Origin: Pseudomonadota bacterium
GTDB taxonomy: Bacteria; Pseudomonadota; Alphaproteobacteria; Ferrovibrionales; Ferrovibrionaceae
Assembly: GCA_021793055.1 (NCBI GenBank)
Contig: JAJYTL010000046.1
Location: 1-15,002, forward strand
Length of the DNA stretch: 15,002 bases
Direction: 5' to 3'
The notes under the pieces were generated by a model. That model did no database searches. It saw only the letters and a list, made by a program, of their open reading frames with translations, and had not been told where the DNA came from. Position numbers and translations under genes: made by a program. Below are positions 1 to 7,713 of this stretch, one piece after another (positions within the stretch are counted from its first letter, which is position 1; each line of letters starts with the position of its first letter).

Positions 1-1276
1 AGAAGAATCCCGCCTGCATTCATTATCCCGATCTTCCGCTGCCGGGTTACATCGCCACTTTTCAGAGCGTTCGGCTGGCCAATGGGCCATTTCACCTTGC
101 GCCCTATATGCCAGCCGCGCGCAACGTACCGTTTGAGCCCTCGCTTCGCTTCTTCCGCATGCTGGCGCAGATCGACAAAGGCGCCATGGATCGGTTCGTT
201 GCCCTGGCGCTGGAGCGTCATCATCCGCCCTTTGATCCCGGCGACGCAGAGCAACCTTTGGGTATGCTTTTCGCCGCATCGGCGCCCTGCGGCGCGGTGT
301 TGGGTCATTACGAACGGGCGGACTTGCCTGACTATTACCGCCTGGCCGACGAATATGTTCTCGTCGACCATTTTTTTCAGGCGATGCTCGGAGGCTCGAC
401 CGGGAACGCGCTGCATCTCGTTTCCGCCCGCTCAGTAGAGTGGCGCGAGGCACCGGAGTCAAAACGAGGCAATTTCAATCCGCCGGTGTTCGGCATGCCC
501 TACGATCGTGCGGGGATAATGATCAACGATTTGCCGCCTCTAAACGGCCCGACCGAAATCAAACCGGCCGCGCTTAAGCTGGCGCCGCCGCCCGAAGAGC
601 AGACCTACCCCAATATCGGTGACCGGCTCACCGCCGCGGGGCTGTCCTGGGCATGGTACAACGAAAACTGGAATCTGGTGAAGCCATGGGCATTAAAGAC
701 AGCCTTCGGCACCGGCAGCGGTTCAGCGGTGGTTGATTCCCCTTACATCTACGTCCCTCACCGCAATCCGTTCCAGTATTACCCGAGTCGGTTCGCCAAC
801 GTAAGGGGGGCCGCATGCCGGATGTCACCGATTTCCTCGATGACTTGCGGTCGGGAACGGTGCCTAACGGCGGTTTCATCAAGGCGACCGGCGCGCATGA
901 CGAGCACCCGAAGCACTCGGCGCCGCGCTGGGGGGAGCAATGGGTCATGGCCCTGTTGCGGGCCGCCGAGCAAAGCCGCCTATGGCCGCGAATGGCGATT
1001 ATCATCACTTATGATGAAGGCGGCGGTTTTTGGGACCATGTGCCACCGCCAAGGGCGGACTCGTATGGCCGCGGCACGCGTTTGCCGGCGATGACGATCA
1101 GCCCTTGGGCCCGGCGGGGATATGTCGATCATCACATCAGCGACACGGCCTCGATACTTGCACTGATTGCCGCACGCTTCGGGCTTAAACCTCTGCGGAA
1201 GCGGGATGCCGAGGCTTATAACATGATCGAGGGCTTCGACTTTGCACAGAAGGCCCGTTCTCCGAGCTTTGGTTGA
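1..1276 (+). pseudogene. Phosphoesterase (acid phosphatase / phospholipase C-like), 5'-truncated by the window and frameshifted
   Basis: This is the C-terminal part of a PF04185-type phosphoesterase, a member of the alkaline phosphatase superfamily that cleaves phosphomonoesters or phospholipid head groups, usually after export. The frame is already open at base 3, so the true start lies outside the window. Family-like stretches are IDKGAMDRFVALAL, YYRLADEYVLVDHFFQAMLGGS, YPNIGDRLTAAGLSWAWY and, in the second frame, GEQWVMALLRA, IIITYDEGGGFWDHVPPP and a final SILALIAARFGL. The two halves lie in different frames: the first is readable to about 806, the second from about 806 to the TGA at 1274-1276. 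One extra G in the G6 run at 805-810 would join them as V-R-G-G-R-M-P-D-V. This may be a real pseudogene, a phase-variable tract or a base-calling error. The family call is firm; the enzyme substrate is not known. The N-terminal catalytic residues and any signal peptide are outside the window. Confidence 0.82.
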
Positions 1277-1672
1277 ATCGGTGCTGCAACGATAGATGGT
1301 GCGCGGACTCTCGGAGAGATTTGGATCTCAATCGGAGCGCAGGTGCCAATTGGCCTTATAGTCGTCGGCGGCTGCCGCGGGCCAGGATCCTTTCCGAGCG
1401 TTTGGCCTCATGATGGTATTCCGGGTGTCCGCTTCAACTTATGGGGCGAAGCGCGACAGGCTTGGGTTTGGCTCATTCGCCGCGTGCGTTGATGTACGCA
1501 ACTGATTATGTTGCCGACTACCACTTTCTCCCTCTCCAAGCCACCTGATCCTTCGACGAAAGAATGCATCGACGGCCGTAGGGAGATGGGATATCGCCGC
1601 AGAGGCAATGGCGTCGGGAAGCGGGTCAAATCGGAGCTTGAATGTGGTCTTGTCGCCCCGGCAAGGCTCGAA
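1277..1672. other. Convergent intergenic region, no gene seen
   Basis: This is the gap between the broken phosphoesterase (plus strand) and the last sulfatase gene (minus strand), so two transcripts converge here. ORFs in it are short or are antisense extensions of the sulfatase gene and match nothing I recognise. A perfect 10-bp palindrome, GCCAATTGGC, lies at 1345-1354. The only positioned structure is the stem-loop at 1649-1665, listed separately. Confidence 0.6.
1649..1665 (-). terminator. Stem-loop just after the sulfatase operon stop codon
   Basis: On the minus strand, CTTGCCG-GGG-CGACAAG forms a 7-bp stem (one G-T pair) with a three-base loop, starting 7 bases after the TAA stop (1673-1675) of the last operon gene. 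The position suits a 3'-end stem-loop. There is no run of T after it (ACCACATTC follows), so intrinsic termination is doubtful; it could instead protect the transcript's 3' end. Confidence 0.35.
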
Positions 1673-3238
1673 TTACCAGACGCCATAATATATGCCATGG
1701 TCCTTGTGCCGAGCGGTGCGGGCTTCAACATAGGCGTCGCTGGCGGTGGTGCGATTTTCGCGTACCCGCATCCAAGCAAAAAGCTGCTCGTGCAGCTCAG
1801 CCTGGACACGGGCGAGGCCGGGGTCATCGCCTCGGTCGCTCAGTTCGAACGGATCGTCCAAAAGATCGAACAGCTGCGGGCGGAACCCCTGCCAGAGGAC
1901 ATATTTCCAGCGCTCGGTCCGGAGCATGAAGGCGCGGCATTCGCGTGGGCCGCGGTTCAGGATCAGTCTCGCCTCGCGAAAGGAATAATCGAGTTCCGAG
2001 ATGACGAAGTCGCGCCATGACCCGGGCGCCGTCCCGCGCAGAAGCGGGAGAAGCGATCGGCCCTCGAGCCGGTGAGTTGGAATTGGCAGCCCAAGGGCAT
2101 CGAGGCAGGTCGGCAGCACGTCGATCGCTTCGACAAGGTGGCTATCGACCTGGCCGCGCGTTCCAGCTGACGCCGTGTCGGGGTCGACGATGATCAGCGG
2201 CACGCGTATGGCCTCGTCGTAGAAAATCTCCTTTTCACCGAGCCAATGGTCGCCGAGAAAATCGCCGTGATCGGAGGTGAAAACGATCAGGGTGTCGGCG
2301 AGCCGGCCGCTCCGTTCGAGAAGCGCTAAAATGCGCCCGAGGTGCGCGTCCAGTTGACTGATCAGGCCCATATATGTTGGCCGTACCGCCGCTATGGTCT
2401 CGTCGCGCGAAAAGTTTACGCACTCCTCCTGCCGACGATAAGCGGCGAGCACGGGGTGCTGATCTTCGAGCTCGGCGGGGCTGCGATTGACCGGCAGAGC
2501 CTGGTTTGGTCCGTACATCGCGTGATAGGGCGCCGGCGCCATATAGGGCCAGTGCGGTTTGACATAGCTGAGGTGCAGGAACCATGGCGCCTCGCCCTGA
2601 GATTCGATGAACCGGATCGCCTGATCGGTCATGTAGGCGGTCTCGGAATCTTCCTCACGAACACGCGCAGGCAGGCGGGCGTTCCGCATCTGCCATCCGC
2701 TAAGGATCTCGCCGTCGGCGCCCTCCGCCGCGATGACATAGTCGCTCCACGGGTCTTTGGACACATAGCCCTTGGCGCGAAGATAGTCCGCATAGCCGCT
2801 TTCGCGACCGGGCGGCGAATGTCCGTCGTAGCGATCGATGGGCCGGAATCCGCCTTGTCGGATGAGCGCGGCAAGAGCCGAGCCCCCATCGAGCTCGAGC
2901 CGCTCCATGGCTTCGATATCGGGTACCATATGCGTCTTGCCGGCAAGGACGGCGGCGAGGCCCGCAGGCTTTAAATAATCGCCGATGGTCCATTCATGGA
3001 CCGAAAGCGGCACTCTATTCCATGTCGCGCCATGGCTGAGAACGTAGCGGCCGGTGTAGTACGACATGCGCGAGGGACCGCAGACCCCTGACTGGACGAA
3101 GGCATTCTCGAAACGAACGCCCTGGGCGGCGAGACGGTCAAGATTGGGGGTTTGCAAGGTCGGGTGCCTCGCGCAGCCGAGGTGATCGGCCCGCAATTGG
3201 TCGCACATAATAAAAAGAACGTTTCGTACCTTGCTCAT
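1673..3238 (-). CDS. Sulfatase-family hydrolase with standard C-G-P-S-R signature, cytoplasmic
   Basis: A 521-residue alkaline-phosphatase-superfamily sulfatase (PF00884). Family members hydrolyse sulfate esters, or phosphonate/phosphate monoesters, with a formylglycine nucleophile and a divalent metal. Visible residues are the metal pair D13-Q14 in FIMCDQLRAD; the signature VCGPSRMSYYTGR with C53, P55 and R57 (C53 would become formylglycine); G100-K101-T102-H103; KPHWPYMAPAPYH in mid-protein; and the second metal motif TSDHGD with D323-H324, followed by K336 in LGEKE. There is no signal peptide or membrane segment, so it should act in the cytoplasm. The ATG at 3238 is the first start in frame; no good Shine-Dalgarno precedes it (AACTCC), suggesting translation within a polycistronic message. 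It is last in the operon, 73 bp after its paralogue. The family is certain; the substrate is unknown (aryl or alkyl sulfate, choline sulfate and phosphonate monoester are all possible). Confidence 0.93.
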   Translation of the reverse strand: MSKVRNVLFIMCDQLRADHLGCARHPTLQTPNLDRLAAQGVRFENAFVQSGVCGPSRMSYYTGRYVLSHGATWNRVPLSVHEWTIGDYLKPAGLAAVLAGKTHMVPDIEAMERLELDGGSALAALIRQGGFRPIDRYDGHSPPGRESGYADYLRAKGYVSKDPWSDYVIAAEGADGEILSGWQMRNARLPARVREEDSETAYMTDQAIRFIESQGEAPWFLHLSYVKPHWPYMAPAPYHAMYGPNQALPVNRSPAELEDQHPVLAAYRRQEECVNFSRDETIAAVRPTYMGLISQLDAHLGRILALLERSGRLADTLIVFTSDHGDFLGDHWLGEKEIFYDEAIRVPLIIVDPDTASAGTRGQVDSHLVEAIDVLPTCLDALGLPIPTHRLEGRSLLPLLRGTAPGSWRDFVISELDYSFREARLILNRGPRECRAFMLRTERWKYVLWQGFRPQLFDLLDDPFELSDRGDDPGLARVQAELHEQLFAWMRVRENRTTASDAYVEARTARHKDHGIYYGVW

Positions 3239-3311
3239 GGAGTTTGCTCAAAAATTGCCAGCCATAGGCGGTTTCAACTCAGGTTTCCGAGATCGCGCCT
3301 GCGTGGCGCCC

Positions 3312-4871
3312 TCACCAGAGGCCAATATGGATGCCGTCCGGAGCGCGTCCCGTGCGGCGCTCGATGGTCGCAAAGTCGAGAGTGGCGCGCGCGCGGCGCG
3401 TCGCGAGCCAGTCGAGCACTTCGTCGCGAAACCGGTCGCCGACCTGGCGAAAGCGCGGATTGGCGCCGAGATCGGCGAATTCGTCGGGATCGTCCGCCAG
3501 GTTGAACAGCTGCGGCCGGAAACCGTGCCAGTAGACGTATTTCCATTCCGCGCTGCGCAGCATGATCGCGCGGCAGGTGCTCGCGGCCGGCAAGCCGACA
3601 AGCCGACGGGCCTCCTTAAGGCCGTAGTCGAGCTCGCTGACGACCGAGCTTCGCCACGCCGTCGCCTCGCCGCGCGTCAGCGGCAGAAGGGAGCGGCCTT
3701 CAAGGCGGTGCGTCGCCGCGGGCAGCGCGAGCGCATCGAGGATCGTCGGCAGGACATCGATGGCCTCGACGAACCGATCATCGACACTTCCTCGGGTGCC
3801 ATCGGCCGCGAGTGTGGGATCGACCAACAAGAAGGGGACGCGGTGGATGATATCGTGGAAGAGTTCCTTCTCGCCAAGGCCGTGATCGCCGAGGTAGTCG
3901 CCATGGTCGGAGGTGAAAACGATGAGCGTATCCTTGAGACGGCCCAGACTTTCGAGAAGATCTAGAATCCGGCCGATATGAGTGTCGATCTGGCGGACCA
4001 AACCCATATAGGTCGGACGAACGTGCCGCGCCACGGCGGGATCGGCAAAGGTCTGGGACGCACGGCTACGCCGATAGGCGGATACGACGGGATGTTCGTT
4101 CTCAGCTTCGCGCGCGTCGCGAAGAACAGGGCCGGTATCGGCGTCACGGTAGAGCGCGTGATAGGGGGCCGGGGCGACATAGGGCCAATGCGGCTTGATG
4201 TAGGAAAGATGCAGAACCCACGGCGTTTCGCCCTGGCGGCGAATGAAATCGATCGCCGTGTCGGTGACATAGGCGGTTTCGGAATGCTCCTCCGCAACGC
4301 GCGCCGGCAGATGGGCGTTGCGCATATGCCAGCCGTCGGCGGTTCCGCCATCCGGCGTGCGAACGGCGACAGCGTAGTCAAGCCAGGGGTCCTGGCCTTG
4401 ATAGCCTTTTGAACGCAGGAAGGCGGTGTAATCCGCCTTGCCGGTCGGCAGATCCCCCTCGTGGCGCGCGACCAGGGTGAAGCCGCCTTCGCGGAGAAGA
4501 GCCGAGGCCTCGGAATCGTCCTCGATGCCGCAGCGATGCATGGCCATGGTATCGGGCGCGAAATGCGTTTTGCCGATGAGGTGAGCACGGCGTCCCGCGG
4601 CGGTGAGATAATCACCAAGGGTCAATTCGTCGATTGGTAACGGCACGAAGTTCCAGGTGGCGCGGTGCGACGCGGCGTAGCGGCCCGTATAGAAGGACAT
4701 GCGGGAGGACCCGCAGACGCCGCCTTGCACGAAGGCGCGCGTGAAACGAACCCCGCGGTTGGCGAGACGATCGATGTTGGGGGTCTCAATGACCGGGTGG
4801 CCGTAACAGGAGAGATAATCCGCGCGAAGCTGGTCGCACATGATGAAAAGCACGTTACGTATTTCGGGCAT
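3312..4871 (-). CDS. Sulfatase-family hydrolase with variant C-G-S-S-R signature, cytoplasmic
   Basis: A 519-residue paralogue of the next gene: 47 of the first 65 residues are identical by eye, and similarity continues to the C-terminus, where both end in G-x-W. It keeps the metal pair D13-Q14, C53 and R57, G100-K101-T102-H103, KPHWPYVAPAPYH and TSDHGD (D322-H323) with K335. The active-site signature reads VCGSSRMSFYTGR. The residue after C53-G54 is Ser (codon TCC) where nearly all formylglycine sulfatases have Pro (CCC in the neighbour) or sometimes Ala. The codon is unambiguous on the strand (plus-strand bases gaggacccgcag). The protein may be poorly matured, may use Cys directly, or the family's tolerance may be wider than the consensus. 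There is no signal peptide. The gene follows the permease gene by 25 bp with no clear ribosome-binding site, which fits operon expression. The substrate is probably related to that of its paralogue but is not determinable here. Confidence 0.92.
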   Translation of the reverse strand: MPEIRNVLFIMCDQLRADYLSCYGHPVIETPNIDRLANRGVRFTRAFVQGGVCGSSRMSFYTGRYAASHRATWNFVPLPIDELTLGDYLTAAGRRAHLIGKTHFAPDTMAMHRCGIEDDSEASALLREGGFTLVARHEGDLPTGKADYTAFLRSKGYQGQDPWLDYAVAVRTPDGGTADGWHMRNAHLPARVAEEHSETAYVTDTAIDFIRRQGETPWVLHLSYIKPHWPYVAPAPYHALYRDADTGPVLRDAREAENEHPVVSAYRRSRASQTFADPAVARHVRPTYMGLVRQIDTHIGRILDLLESLGRLKDTLIVFTSDHGDYLGDHGLGEKELFHDIIHRVPFLLVDPTLAADGTRGSVDDRFVEAIDVLPTILDALALPAATHRLEGRSLLPLTRGEATAWRSSVVSELDYGLKEARRLVGLPAASTCRAIMLRSAEWKYVYWHGFRPQLFNLADDPDEFADLGANPRFRQVGDRFRDEVLDWLATRRARATLDFATIERRTGRAPDGIHIGLW

Positions 4872-4896
4872 GGGTCAAGCCGTATGTTTGCGGGGA

Positions 4897-5688
4897 TCAG
4901 GCCGGGCCGCGCGCGGTCGCCTGGCGGGCGTGGTGCCAGGCGAGCAGACGATGTTCGAATGCGAGCATGGTGGCGTTTAGCGCGAGCGCCGTCAGGGCGA
5001 TGACCAAGAGGGAGGCCAGAACATCGGAAATTTCAAATCGCTGCTGGGCACGGATGAGATAGGTGCCGAGGCCGTTCGACGACAGAATCATCTCGGAGAC
5101 GACGGCCAACAGAACAGAGAGCGCCAAACTTATTCTGATCCCGGCGACGATCTGCGGCAAGGCCGCGGGAAGGTCGATGGTGAGCATGGTCTCGAAGCGG
5201 GTGAGGCGGAGCGACCGAGCGACATTGGAGAGCGTCGGATGCGCGCCGGCGACCGCCTCCATCGCGTTGATCAGGATCGGGAAGGCGGCCCCATAGACAA
5301 CAACGGCGATCTTCGCGGCATCGCCGATGCCGAAAAAGATCATGGTGACGGGAATGACGGCGATCGCCGGGAGCGGTCGAATGAGCTCGATGACGGGCTC
5401 CGCAAGATCGCGCAGCAGCCGGATACGGCCAAGAACGATGCCAAGCGGCAGCGCGAGAACGAGCGCGATCGCAAATCCGGAGAACGCGCGCCCGAGGGTT
5501 ATGGAAAGCTGGCTCACAATGACCGGCGCGTGCGCGAACAGGGCTACTATGACGCCGAAAAAGCTCGGAAAGCTCGGCGAATGGGTCAAGAACGCAATCA
5601 GTTGCCAAAGCGCCGCAAATGCGGCGAGAAAGAGGATGCCGGGGAGGTTCCCCAGCATCCGGTCAAGGTTTCTGAAGATTGCGGTCAT
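4897..5688 (-). CDS. ABC transporter permease 2 (SsuC/TauC-type)
   Basis: A 263-residue inner-membrane permease of the nitrate/sulfonate/taurine importer class (BPD_transp_1). It begins MTAIFRNLDRMLGNLPGILF and has about six hydrophobic segments. The cytoplasmic coupling (EAA) loop is recognisable in the C-terminal half as ARSLRLTRFETMLTIDLPAALPQIVAGIRI, where it contacts the ATPase. The frame stays open upstream to 5970, but that stretch is not membrane-like and is the shadow of the preceding permease. The ATG at 5688 shares bases with the upstream TGA (ATGA, 4-bp overlap), the usual sign of translational coupling, and explains the lack of a separate ribosome-binding site. With permease 1 it would form a heterodimeric channel. 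It is followed 25 bp later by the first sulfatase gene. Confidence 0.9.
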   Translation of the reverse strand: MTAIFRNLDRMLGNLPGILFLAAFAALWQLIAFLTHSPSFPSFFGVIVALFAHAPVIVSQLSITLGRAFSGFAIALVLALPLGIVLGRIRLLRDLAEPVIELIRPLPAIAVIPVTMIFFGIGDAAKIAVVVYGAAFPILINAMEAVAGAHPTLSNVARSLRLTRFETMLTIDLPAALPQIVAGIRISLALSVLLAVVSEMILSSNGLGTYLIRAQQRFEISDVLASLLVIALTALALNATMLAFEHRLLAWHHARQATARGPA

Positions 5689-6452
5689 AGGGGTTGCGCC
5701 ATGGCAGCCAGCGTCGTGTGCCAGCTGATGAAGATGCGTCGGGCCAGGATGGTCAGCATCTGAATGACAACGCCAAAAACGCCGATGACGAACATCAGGG
5801 CGAACATCTGTGGCGTCTCCAGGCTGAACCCCGCGTTGTAGAGCTGGTATCCGAGGCCGTTGGTTCCGGCCAGCATTTCCGCGGCGATGGTGGCCAATAG
5901 CGCGAACCCGGCCGCGATTCGGATACCGATGAAGATTTCCGGCAAGGCGGCCGGAAATCGCAGGCGCCACAAGATTTGGGATGCCGAATAGCCGTAGGCG
6001 CGGCCGGTCAGGATCTGCATTGGCTCGGTGCTCGAAAGCGCGTTGGCGGCATTAATATAGATCGGCCAGATCGCAGCGTTGACGATGATGAAGAGAAACA
6101 TCCGCGGCCCGAGGCCGAGGCCATAGATTGCGATCGGCACCAGCGCGGGCGGGGGAAGGACGCGCATGATTTCCACAAGCGGATCGAGCATGCGTCGAAA
6201 CAGAACCGCCCGCGCGGTCAAAAGCGCAAGCCCGAGACCGAGCGCGAGGGCGATCGCAAGACCGGTGAACAACCGTACGGCGGTAGTCGCAAAGCTCGCC
6301 CAGAAATCCGCCGTTGCCAGCATGCCCAGCAGCGCGCGGGCAGCGGTGGTTGCGGCCGGAAAATATTCCGCCGACACCAGGCCGGACGCACTGATCAACT
6401 GCCAGAGCAGGAAAAAAAGGATGACACCGAAAAGACGTTTAGACCAGCGCAT
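5685..6452 (-). CDS. ABC transporter permease 1 (SsuC/TauC-type)
   Basis: A 255-residue inner-membrane permease of the same class as the next gene but clearly divergent from it. It opens with a hydrophobic helix (LFGVILFFLLWQLISASGL), has about six membrane segments and carries the EAA-type loop AYGYSASQILWRLRFPAALPEIFIGIRIA near residues 150-185. The ATG at 6452 is preceded by AGGA eight bases upstream, a good ribosome-binding site. It is separated from the binding-protein gene by 193 bp, unusually wide for this operon, and overlaps permease 2 by ATGA. Two non-identical permeases imply a heteromeric translocation pore, whereas SsuABC and TauABC have a single permease gene. The transported substrate is inferred only from family and neighbours. 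Confidence 0.9.
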   Translation of the reverse strand: MRWSKRLFGVILFFLLWQLISASGLVSAEYFPAATTAARALLGMLATADFWASFATTAVRLFTGLAIALALGLGLALLTARAVLFRRMLDPLVEIMRVLPPPALVPIAIYGLGLGPRMFLFIIVNAAIWPIYINAANALSSTEPMQILTGRAYGYSASQILWRLRFPAALPEIFIGIRIAAGFALLATIAAEMLAGTNGLGYQLYNAGFSLETPQMFALMFVIGVFGVVIQMLTILARRIFISWHTTLAAMAQPL

Positions 6453-6488
6453 GACAAATATCCTGCGGCGAAAATTCAGGGTGGCCCA

Positions 6489-6522
6489 CCGCCAAGTACG
6501 GCAGCGGGACCACTTGGTGCGG
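6489..6522 (-). other. Stem-loop between small ORF and permease 1
   Basis: CCAAGT (6492-6497) pairs with ACTTGG (6512-6517), extended by CCG (6489-6491) with CGG (6520-6522) across a two-base bulge, giving about 9 bp with a 14-base loop. It lies in the message between the binding-protein and permease genes. Such intercistronic hairpins often stabilise the upstream transcript and let the binding protein be made in excess; here that is only an inference from position. Confidence 0.3.
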
Positions 6523-6539
6523 CTATTGTCAACGCGCCG

Positions 6540-6590
6540 CTAGGCCGCCGGGTTGGGTGCGTCGCCGGTATCGAGGATGTCTATCGGCAT
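6540..6590 (-). CDS. Possible 16-residue leader-like peptide, MPIDILDTGDAPNPAA
   Basis: A very short ORF in the 193-bp gap between the binding-protein and permease 1 genes. ATG at 6588-6590 is preceded by AAAAGG seven bases upstream, which is a credible Shine-Dalgarno, and the ORF ends at TAG (6540-6542). The peptide is acidic and Pro/Ala-rich at its end. I know of no family for it. It could be a genuine small protein, a translated spacer coupling expression to the permease, or chance. Evidence is limited to the start site and the otherwise empty gap. Confidence 0.2.
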   Translation of the reverse strand: MPIDILDTGDAPNPAA

Positions 6591-6645
6591 GCAGACACCT
6601 TTTGGATATCGCGACGCAGCCCATTGCCCGGGAGCGGTCTCGTTC

Positions 6646-7638
6646 TTAAGGCGTGATCGTCGTGACAACTTTGTCGGCCTTGAGGCGCTTCGGCAGCATG
6701 CCGGCCTTGTGCAGGGCGTCAAAAAGGCTCTGATAATCGCTGGGCTTGGCAACGAGGCTCGCTTTGGAGATGGCGAGCGGAACCTTCGCCGCGAAGGCCG
6801 GCTTCATGTGAAAGTACTTAATGAGGTCGCGGTGGTAGACAGCGGGATGCGCGTTGAGGTCCGCCTGAGACTTCTGCATGGCGACCAGGAAGCGCTTGAT
6901 GACAGCATGGTGCGACTTAACCCAGGACGAGCTGCCGAAATAGCTGGTCACCGCGACTTTGCCGATCTTCTTCAGATCGGCGATCGTGCCGCGGGCAAGG
7001 ACCGTGGGCTTAATGCCGGGGTTGAGCTGCATCGCGGTCAGGAAGGGGACGATGGTGCAAACCGCGTCCGTTTCACCGAGGGCCATCGCGGCCTGCATGT
7101 TCGGGAATGGAATGATTAGGAGTTTGACGTCGTGTATGGAGAGCCCGGCCTGCGCCAGATGCTGCTCAATGGTAATGGTGCAGCCTGAGGGCTGGGCGTT
7201 GCTCGCGATCGTTTTTCCCTTGAGACCGGCGATTGTGGTAATGCCCGAGCGCTTGGAAGCAATGATGGTCGTCATGTTGGCGGAGTAGGGGTAGCGCTCG
7301 TAGTTCGCGGTGGCAAAGATCGAAAGAGGTTGCCCATGCTCGTAGGCGATGGCGGGGGGCGTCGCGGCGGCATAGCCAATCTGTGCCGAGCCGCTTAGGA
7401 CGGCGGAAATGACCGCTGGCCCGTCATTGATGCGCAAGGTCTGAACATCGAGCCCCTGCTGTTTGAAAAACCCGGCCTCGACCGCGTGGTGAAGGACGAC
7501 GGTATCGATGGCGCCCAGATAGGCAACCTTAAGAGGCTGAAGGGGCGCCGCCTGAGCGCCAAAAAGCGGCGCGAGAAGGAAGGCGATAAGGGTCGTAAGG
7601 ACCAGTCTGGTAGCGCGATGCAACGCGTGGCGTGTCAT
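6646..7638 (-). CDS. Periplasmic substrate-binding protein of the SsuA/TauA (NMT1/THI5-like) family
   Basis: A 330-residue binding protein that should capture the substrate in the periplasm for the permease pair. The start is taken as the ATG at 7638, because GGGAGAGAGAC lies just upstream and a classical signal peptide follows: positive n-region (R3, R8, R11), hydrophobic core LVLTTLIAFLLAPLF and an AQA-A cleavage site after about residue 30. An in-frame start at 7704 would add 22 charged residues that spoil the signal peptide. Family features are LKVAYLGAIDTVVLHHAVEAGFF at the mature N-terminus, GLDVQTLRI, SGSAQIGYAA, a GLKGKTIASNAQPSG segment and the mid-protein QAAMALGETDAV. It is encoded 75 bp after the ATPase gene. 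The ligand cannot be deduced; organosulfur or other anionic esters are suggested by the linked sulfatases. Confidence 0.92.
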   Translation of the reverse strand: MTRHALHRATRLVLTTLIAFLLAPLFGAQAAPLQPLKVAYLGAIDTVVLHHAVEAGFFKQQGLDVQTLRINDGPAVISAVLSGSAQIGYAAATPPAIAYEHGQPLSIFATANYERYPYSANMTTIIASKRSGITTIAGLKGKTIASNAQPSGCTITIEQHLAQAGLSIHDVKLLIIPFPNMQAAMALGETDAVCTIVPFLTAMQLNPGIKPTVLARGTIADLKKIGKVAVTSYFGSSSWVKSHHAVIKRFLVAMQKSQADLNAHPAVYHRDLIKYFHMKPAFAAKVPLAISKASLVAKPSDYQSLFDALHKAGMLPKRLKADKVVTTITP

Positions 7639-7713
7639 GTCTCTCTCCCTTTTGGCTCGCCGTCCGGCGCGGTGCCGGAGCCGATTTTGTGTGTCACCCA
7701 GCAAGTTTTGGCG

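Noticed and set aside
3231..3965. Long plus-strand ORF (244 codons) opposite the sulfatase genes
   Set aside because: It lies antisense to two well-supported sulfatase genes, has no domain, and its length is explained by the GC-rich codon pattern of the real strand.
5689..5970. N-terminal extension of permease 2
   Set aside because: This open stretch is out of frame within permease 1; the ATGA overlap at 5685-5688 and the hydrophobic start at MTAIF fix the real beginning.
5976..6656. Plus-strand ORF of 226 codons opposite permease 1
   Set aside because: It is very rich in Arg/Gly/Glu/Lys, the mirror image of a hydrophobic permease, and has no family resemblance.
7639..7704. Earlier start for the binding protein
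   Set aside because: The added residues are highly charged and would bury the signal peptide; the ribosome-binding site precedes ATG 7638.
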